Of a DNA stretch of 60,643 nucleotides, positions 55,792-60,643 are shown one piece after another; the stretch's first letter is position 1, and the number at the start of each line of letters is the position of its first letter. The position numbers were made by a program, and so were the translations under genes. The notes beneath the pieces were generated by a model. The model saw only the letters and a program-made list of their open reading frames with translations. It was not told where the DNA came from and did no database searches. This DNA is from Rhodococcus sp. ARC_M6 (GTDB lineage Bacteria > Actinomycetota > Actinomycetes > Mycobacteriales > Mycobacteriaceae): positions 1 to 60,643 of the forward strand of contig NZ_JALGQH010000036.1 in assembly GCF_022810305.1 (NCBI RefSeq), given 5' to 3'.

Positions 55792-57288
55792 TCACAGGTA
55801 GTCGAGGAGCGTCGCGACATCCAGCGGATTCGGCCACTGCATGGATTGCTCGGAAAGGGACTTCAAGCCGTCCGCGATGATCCACACTGTGCCCGTTGCA
55901 TCGACCGCGATTCCCGGTCGGATTGCGAAGATCGGTGCGCTTTTCACCGGTTCGAGGGTGGCGGCATCGAGGAGCGTGAGCAGTCGATATCGTTGTGTCG
56001 GGTCACAGGCGACCGGCCGCTGTCCGATCGGAAGGGTGCCGCTCGATGGATGAGCCACCGTGCAGACATAGATGCCAACCTGCTTGACGTAGAACGGTTC
56101 CCAACCGAGATCGTGCGCATCGCCCAGTGACAGGTCGGGAAGGATTGTCGACGCGGTACCGGAATTGAACAGACGCAGCGGGGATCCAGCGAGGAAGAGT
56201 CGCTGCCTACGTGGGCCCGGAATCGACGACAGGACAGGCCCGGTAGTGACGTCCCCGGCAGTGGTGACCCGGATCAACCGCCTGCTCGACTCTCGATCGG
56301 ATTTTCTCGCCTCGAGCAATACCAGAAACGAATCACCTTCTACAGCAATACTGTTGACGTATTCGTCCGGAGTCTTCACTGCAACCGGATCGCAGTCCGG
56401 CGAGTGCAACCACCACCGTCCACCCGGTGAGCAGGCAAGGAAAATTTCCCCGACGACTGCACCGGCGTGTACCGCGAGGTCGCTGACGCGGCGAGGTTCG
56501 AATCCAGGTGTGCATCGGTAGCTTCCGTCCGTACCGGCCACCCAGCACCCGCCCGGAGTGGCCCACACGTGCCGTGAGACTCCGATCGGCCCGGGTAGGA
56601 GATGCTCGGTAACAACATGTTCGGAGTCGATGCTCGCTACGAGTGGTAGTCCGCTGTCGACCGTCCACAACACATCTCCCGCCGCACTCACATCACCCGG
56701 AACGAAACGCGGCCGAACGGGGTGGGGTGGGACGTCGTCGAGGTCGAGTTCGATCCATGCCCCGTCTTCGCGGTCCACCTCGTACACGTCGTCACGCATC
56801 AACACGTCGGTGTCGAAAAACCGTGGTGATTCGGTGACCTCGCGCAGTGAGCGGTGTCCTGGCACAATCGCCCACCCGTGACTGTCGGGTTCTCTCCGGT
56901 ATCGCATGCTGACCAACTGGACCCGCGTCACGCGCCCACGCACTCGTGATGTGATCTGGTGACTCAGCGTTCCGTAGAATCGACCGGTCAACTCCACATG
57001 ACCGGAGCGTGGACAAAATCCTCGCCACGACGCTTCCCACCCGTCACCGCGTAGTACCCCGCTCCATTCCCAGCGGCGCGGTGAATCCTTCCCCGTGTAC
57101 TGAAAGATTGGGGGATGTCCATCGGCTATGAGGACCGCACGAATCGTTACGGTGTCCATGTCCTCGGCAGGGAGTTCCGTGAACTGAAGCGGGAAATCGA
57201 GCACCATGCCGATCTTCGGCGGCGGAATCTCCGCATCCTCGATGGCGAGTCCGTCGATCTGCACGGCGAGCGTGCGGTGGCTGCTCAT
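55792..57288 (-). CDS. Large protein of unknown function, possible beta-propeller
   Basis: 498 residues from ATG 57288. No signal peptide or membrane helix. The N-terminal 140 residues look like a beta-sandwich. From about 190 to 490 there are repeated units of 40-50 residues with hydrophobic strands and Gly/Asp turns (LWTVDSGLPLVASIDSEHVV, VWATPGGCWVAGTDGSYRC, GRWWLHSPDCDPV, TGTVWIIADGL), like a propeller. It resembles no family I can name. It stands alone between the orphan pair and the isomerase operon. Confidence 0.65.
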   Translation of the reverse strand: MSSHRTLAVQIDGLAIEDAEIPPPKIGMVLDFPLQFTELPAEDMDTVTIRAVLIADGHPPIFQYTGKDSPRRWEWSGVLRGDGWEASWRGFCPRSGHVELTGRFYGTLSHQITSRVRGRVTRVQLVSMRYRREPDSHGWAIVPGHRSLREVTESPRFFDTDVLMRDDVYEVDREDGAWIELDLDDVPPHPVRPRFVPGDVSAAGDVLWTVDSGLPLVASIDSEHVVTEHLLPGPIGVSRHVWATPGGCWVAGTDGSYRCTPGFEPRRVSDLAVHAGAVVGEIFLACSPGGRWWLHSPDCDPVAVKTPDEYVNSIAVEGDSFLVLLEARKSDRESSRRLIRVTTAGDVTTGPVLSSIPGPRRQRLFLAGSPLRLFNSGTASTILPDLSLGDAHDLGWEPFYVKQVGIYVCTVAHPSSGTLPIGQRPVACDPTQRYRLLTLLDAATLEPVKSAPIFAIRPGIAVDATGTVWIIADGLKSLSEQSMQWPNPLDVATLLDYL

Positions 57289-57503
57289 GCGCCTTTCGGT
57301 GAAGTCATAGCGTCGACAGTACCCAAAGTTGCTTTAGGAAGGTCCGCATTCAATCCCGACCCCGTGCGCACGTCATCGAAGAAGACTTCCGACAGAGAAC
57401 TAGCAGGATCCCCGCGGGGACGTGTCACGGCCACAATCGCGGCAGCCTCTCACTGACCAAGACTGTCGAAACTCGAACGCGCTCACACTGTTAGAACAGG
57501 TGA

Positions 57504-58421
57504 GTGAAGCTAGGTTTTCTGACCGCCGCCCTACCGATGCTCAGTCTGGAACAGATCGCGGCCTGGGCTGCCGAAACCAGCTACGAAGCACTGGAAGTCG
57601 CCACCTGGCCGAGCGTCGGACGGCAGTTCTACGAAGCTGCCCACCTACCCGTCGAAACATTCGGTGCCCGCGAGGCAGACCACACCCACGAACTCCTCGA
57701 GCGCCACGGCCTGTCGATTTCGGCCCTCGCGTACTACGAGAACAACTTGCACCCCGATCCCGTGCGACGTGAGGCGATCAGAACCCACCTGAAACGGGTG
57801 ATCGATACCGCGTCGACGCTGGGAGTTCCGCATGTGGGGACGTTCATCGGGCGTGACTGTACAAAACCCGTCGCCGAGAACATGGCCGACGCCGAACCAG
57901 CTTTCCGCGAGATCGTCGACTACGCCGGCGAACGCGGGGTGAAGGTCACTATCGAAAACTGCCCCATGGAAGGGTGGCATCCCGACGGATATCCGGCCAA
58001 CCTCGCCTACTCTCCCGAACTGTGGGAGTGGATGTTCGATCTGGGCCTCTACTTGAATTGGGACCCTTCACATCTGGTGTGGCAGGGCATCGATCCACTG
58101 GCCACCATCGCGCCGTACGCACACCGAATTGTGCACGCCCAGGCCAAGGACATCGAAATCCAGAAGGACCGGATCAACCGCTACGGAATCTTCGGCAAAG
58201 CTGTACGCGAAAACCCGTGGGACGTCGGATGGTGGCGCTACCGCGTACCCGGCCGCGGGCAGATCGACTGGAGCCCCATCGTCGATGCCCTCTACGAACA
58301 TGGTTTCACCGGAACACTTTCCGTGGAACACGAGGACCCCGTGTGGCGCGGCGGAGAACAACGCATCAAAACCGGGCTGGAGATCGCCGAGAACACCCTG
58401 CGCCCCCTCATAGTTTTATGA
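57504..58421 (+). CDS. Sugar phosphate isomerase/epimerase (TIM barrel)
   Basis: 305 residues from GTG 57504. AP endonuclease 2-type barrel: KLGFLTAALPMLSLEQIAAW at the start, VPHVGTFIGRD, VKVTIENCPMEGWHPDGYPA (metal Glu in IEN), LNWDPSHLVWQGID with Asp and His ligands, and LSVEHEDPVW with the last Glu. Such enzymes interconvert sugars or act on inositols with one or two metals. The stop overlaps the start of the glucosidase gene (ATGA), so it probably belongs to the use of an oligosaccharide. Exact substrate unknown. Confidence 0.88.
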   Translation: MKLGFLTAALPMLSLEQIAAWAAETSYEALEVATWPSVGRQFYEAAHLPVETFGAREADHTHELLERHGLSISALAYYENNLHPDPVRREAIRTHLKRVIDTASTLGVPHVGTFIGRDCTKPVAENMADAEPAFREIVDYAGERGVKVTIENCPMEGWHPDGYPANLAYSPELWEWMFDLGLYLNWDPSHLVWQGIDPLATIAPYAHRIVHAQAKDIEIQKDRINRYGIFGKAVRENPWDVGWWRYRVPGRGQIDWSPIVDALYEHGFTGTLSVEHEDPVWRGGEQRIKTGLEIAENTLRPLIVL

Positions 58422-60160
58422 TCACCACTACCGAGATGAGAAGTACCTTGTCCGACAACATTTCCCGCGACATCGACTGGTGGCGGAGCGCCGCTATCTA
58501 CCAGGTCTACATCCGCAGTTTCGCCGACGGTAACGGTGACGGCGTCGGCGACATCGCGGGAATCCGGGATCGTCTGAGCTACCTGGCAGATCTGGGTGTC
58601 GACGCCATCTGGGTCAACCCCTGGTACCCGTCGCCGATGGAGGATGCCGGCTACGACATCTCCGACTACCGCAGCATCGAACCCGCTTACGGCACAATGG
58701 AACAGGCCGAGGCCATGATCTCCGAGGCCCAGGGTCTCGGTATGCGCGTCATCCTCGATCTGGTACCGAACCACGTTTCCGACGCTCACCCGTGGTTCCA
58801 GGAAGCTTTGCTGGCCGCACCCGGTTCGGCGGAGCGTGCACGGTTCCACTTCCATCCGGGCAAGGGAGAGAACGGCGACGAGGCGCCCAACGACTGGGTC
58901 AGCTCATTCGGCGGTCCCGCCTGGACACGAGTCAAGAATGCCGACGGAAACCCGGGCGAGTGGTACCTGCACCTGTTCACGCCGGAACAGCCGGATGTGA
59001 ACTGGCGCAACGACGATATTCGTGCCGATTTCGAGACGACGCTGCGATTCTGGTTCGACCGCGGTATCGACGGATTCCGCATCGACGTCGCCCAATTCCT
59101 GTCCAAGGACGCCGATCTGCCCGACCTCAACGGTTTGAAATACCCGACGCCGATCCCAGCCGACGGTTCCGACCCGGCGCCGCATCCCCACTTCGACCGC
59201 GACGAGGTTCACGAGATCTACCGTTCCTGGCGTGCGGTGGCGGACAGCTACGATCCGCCGCGCGTCTTTGTCGCCGAAGCCTGGGTGGGCAACCCGAAGC
59301 GGCTTGCGCGCTACCTGCGTCCCGACGAGTTGCACAGCGCCTTCAACTTCGACTTCCTGCTCTCACCGTGGACCGGGTCGAAGTTACGGACGGTCATCGA
59401 CAGCACGATCATCTCGCATGCCGAGGTCGGCGCATCCCCGACGTGGGTGCTCTCGAATCACGACGGCGCCCGGCACCTGTCGAAATATGCCAGGCCGCAG
59501 ACTGATTCGCGTGTGTCGTTTCTCAGCCAGATCCGCGACATCCCCGCCGACTTCGAGCTCGGGGAACGTCGGGCACGCGCTGCCATGATGCTGATGCTCG
59601 CTCTTCCGGGCGGCGTCTACATGTATCAGGGCGAAGAGTTGGGGCTGGCCGAGGTCGAGGACATTCCCGATGACCAGCTGCAGGATCCCATCTGGGAGCG
59701 GAGCGGCCACAAGGAACGTGGCCGCGACGGCTGCCGAGTTCCGCTGCCGTGGTCCGGTGACACCGCGCCGTACGGATTCAGTCCCGACGACGCCAATGCG
59801 TCCCCGTGGTTGCCGCAGCCGAAGGGCTGGGCCGATCGCACGGTCGAGGCCCAGACCGGTCAGGCAGATTCCACCCTCGAGCTGTACCGCAGCGCACTCG
59901 CTCTGCGACGCAGCATCACAGCACTGGCAACCGAGCCGCTGACCTGGATGAGCGACGACAACGATCAGGTACTGGACTTCCAGCGCGGCAGTACGCTGCG
60001 CGTCGTCGTGAACACCTTGGCCGATCCGATCGCGCTTCCCGACGGAGAGGTACTGCTCGCCAGCGGTCCGCTCCCGGGCGACGGCACGATTCCGGCCGAT
60101 ACCGCCGTCTGGCAAAGTGTCCCGTGTGCAACTACTGCTGATCCGACACGCTCTTCCTGA
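58418..60160 (+). CDS. GH13 alpha-glucosidase
   Basis: 580 residues from ATG 58418. GH13 motifs: YQVYIRSFADGNGDGVGDI, DLVPNHVSDAHPWF, GFRIDVAQF (nucleophile Asp), FVAEAWVGN (acid Glu) and SNHDGARHL (transition-state Asp). The order and spacing are those of oligo-1,6-glucosidase/AglA, which frees glucose from alpha-1,4 or alpha-1,6 ends in the cytoplasm. Coupled to the isomerase gene before it; a phosphatase gene starts inside its last 35 bases. The frame is open upstream but without function there. Confidence 0.93.
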   Translation: MITTTEMRSTLSDNISRDIDWWRSAAIYQVYIRSFADGNGDGVGDIAGIRDRLSYLADLGVDAIWVNPWYPSPMEDAGYDISDYRSIEPAYGTMEQAEAMISEAQGLGMRVILDLVPNHVSDAHPWFQEALLAAPGSAERARFHFHPGKGENGDEAPNDWVSSFGGPAWTRVKNADGNPGEWYLHLFTPEQPDVNWRNDDIRADFETTLRFWFDRGIDGFRIDVAQFLSKDADLPDLNGLKYPTPIPADGSDPAPHPHFDRDEVHEIYRSWRAVADSYDPPRVFVAEAWVGNPKRLARYLRPDELHSAFNFDFLLSPWTGSKLRTVIDSTIISHAEVGASPTWVLSNHDGARHLSKYARPQTDSRVSFLSQIRDIPADFELGERRARAAMMLMLALPGGVYMYQGEELGLAEVEDIPDDQLQDPIWERSGHKERGRDGCRVPLPWSGDTAPYGFSPDDANASPWLPQPKGWADRTVEAQTGQADSTLELYRSALALRRSITALATEPLTWMSDDNDQVLDFQRGSTLRVVVNTLADPIALPDGEVLLASGPLPGDGTIPADTAVWQSVPCATTADPTRSS

Positions 60161-60643
60161 ACTCGCCGAGGTCACGGAAGGCCACGCTGATCCAGCGTTG
60201 ACCGACGAGGGCCACGCCCAGGCACACCGGCTGCCTGCGGCGTTGGCCCCGTACAAGATTTCGGGGTTGTTCAGCAGTCCCCAGAAACGTGCTCTCCAGA
60301 CGGCAGATCCGGTGGCTCAGGTGCTGGGCCTACCCGTCACCGAGCAGGTGGGGTTGGCCGAGTACGACTCCGACCAGTCCCACTACGTCCCCATGCACGA
60401 GGTCATGGAACGGGCACCCGAGACTTATGCGCGGATCAAGGCCGGTTGGCTACCTGAATTCGTGGACGCCGACGCGTTCCGGACCCGCGTACTCGGCGCC
60501 CTCGACGACATCGTCGCATCAACAGACAACGACGCCACCGTGGCTGTGTTCTGCCACGGTGGCGTCGTCAATATCGTTCTGCAGGAGCTACTCGGGCTGG
60601 AACGTCCGTTGACGTTCCCGATCGAGTACGTCTCCGTCACTCG
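60126..60643 (+). CDS. Histidine phosphatase (phosphoglycerate mutase-like), 3' end outside window
   Basis: The frame is open from GTG 60126 to the window end (172 residues so far). QLLLIRHALPE holds the nucleophile His and Arg of the family; SSPQKRALQTADPVA has the second Arg, and VAVFCHGGVVNIV the second catalytic His. It overlaps the glucosidase gene by 35 bases. Substrate unknown; branch 1 of the superfamily, which acts on sugar phosphates and other phosphoesters. Confidence 0.88.
   Translation, partial: MQLLLIRHALPELAEVTEGHADPALTDEGHAQAHRLPAALAPYKISGLFSSPQKRALQTADPVAQVLGLPVTEQVGLAEYDSDQSHYVPMHEVMERAPETYARIKAGWLPEFVDADAFRTRVLGALDDIVASTDNDATVAVFCHGGVVNIVLQELLGLERPLTFPIEYVSVT

Overview
The window is about 60.6 kb of G+C-rich actinobacterial chromosome, most likely from Rhodococcus (erythropolis/qingshengii type). 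That is inferred from the gene content: a lysX fusion of lysylphosphatidylglycerol synthase and lysyl-tRNA ligase, gabD2 of the mycobacterial type, type VII secretion-linked operons, DUF222-HNH relatives, a single-chain acyl-CoA carboxylase, many GTG starts, ATGA stop/start overlaps and likely leaderless promoters. I saw no rRNA, tRNA, CRISPR array, insertion sequence or prophage. It is a dense chromosomal segment with a few small decayed or foreign-looking patches.

Layout. 1-6954: the end of a short-chain dehydrogenase, a membrane GGDEF/EAL protein, then a minus-strand operon of an EspC-like protein, a 759-residue WXG-like protein and a lipoprotein, followed by a frameshifted remnant of a second copy of the large protein. 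7029-12073: a RecB-like nuclease and, divergently, a copper cluster (DUF6474 protein, small membrane protein, YcnI, CopC, CopD-like). 12122-16559: a single-chain biotin-dependent carboxylase and about 1.1 kb of AT-richer DNA with gene remnants. 16560-21391: an M20 peptidase with a YfcC-type transporter, a DinB-like protein and an unknown membrane protein. 21372-25373: a PaaX-family regulator, an AidB-type acyl-CoA dehydrogenase and an acyl-CoA ligase, with a promoter/operator. 25519-31273: small DUF6325/SHOCT genes, TetR and PAS proteins, and an FtsX/MacB-like ABC exporter divergent from a two-component system. 31410-39350: a broken DUF222-HNH gene, an Arg/Gly-rich small protein, proline dehydrogenase, an SRPBCC protein, GabD2, an MFS transporter, a DUF5313 protein and a secreted lipase. 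39385-46876: a taurine locus. 47000-60643: a secreted histidine phosphatase, a small exported protein, an MpaB-type protein, RraA, an S4 protein, LysX, a parS site, a hydrolase, an orphan gene pair, an unknown large protein, and a sugar isomerase, GH13 glucosidase and phosphoglycerate mutase-like operon.

The most coherent system is the taurine locus. One minus-strand operon holds an SDR and TauC, TauA and TauB. Facing it is a class III aminotransferase, then a MocR regulator and a TauE/SafE-family exporter. Together these fit uptake of taurine, transamination to sulfoacetaldehyde, reduction to isethionate and export of the sulfonate, that is, use of taurine for its nitrogen. No sulfoacetaldehyde acetyltransferase (Xsc) is present in the window. 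Other points worth a second look are an almost perfect parS site after lysX, an operator overlapping the aidB promoter, and the type VII operon with its decaying duplicate.
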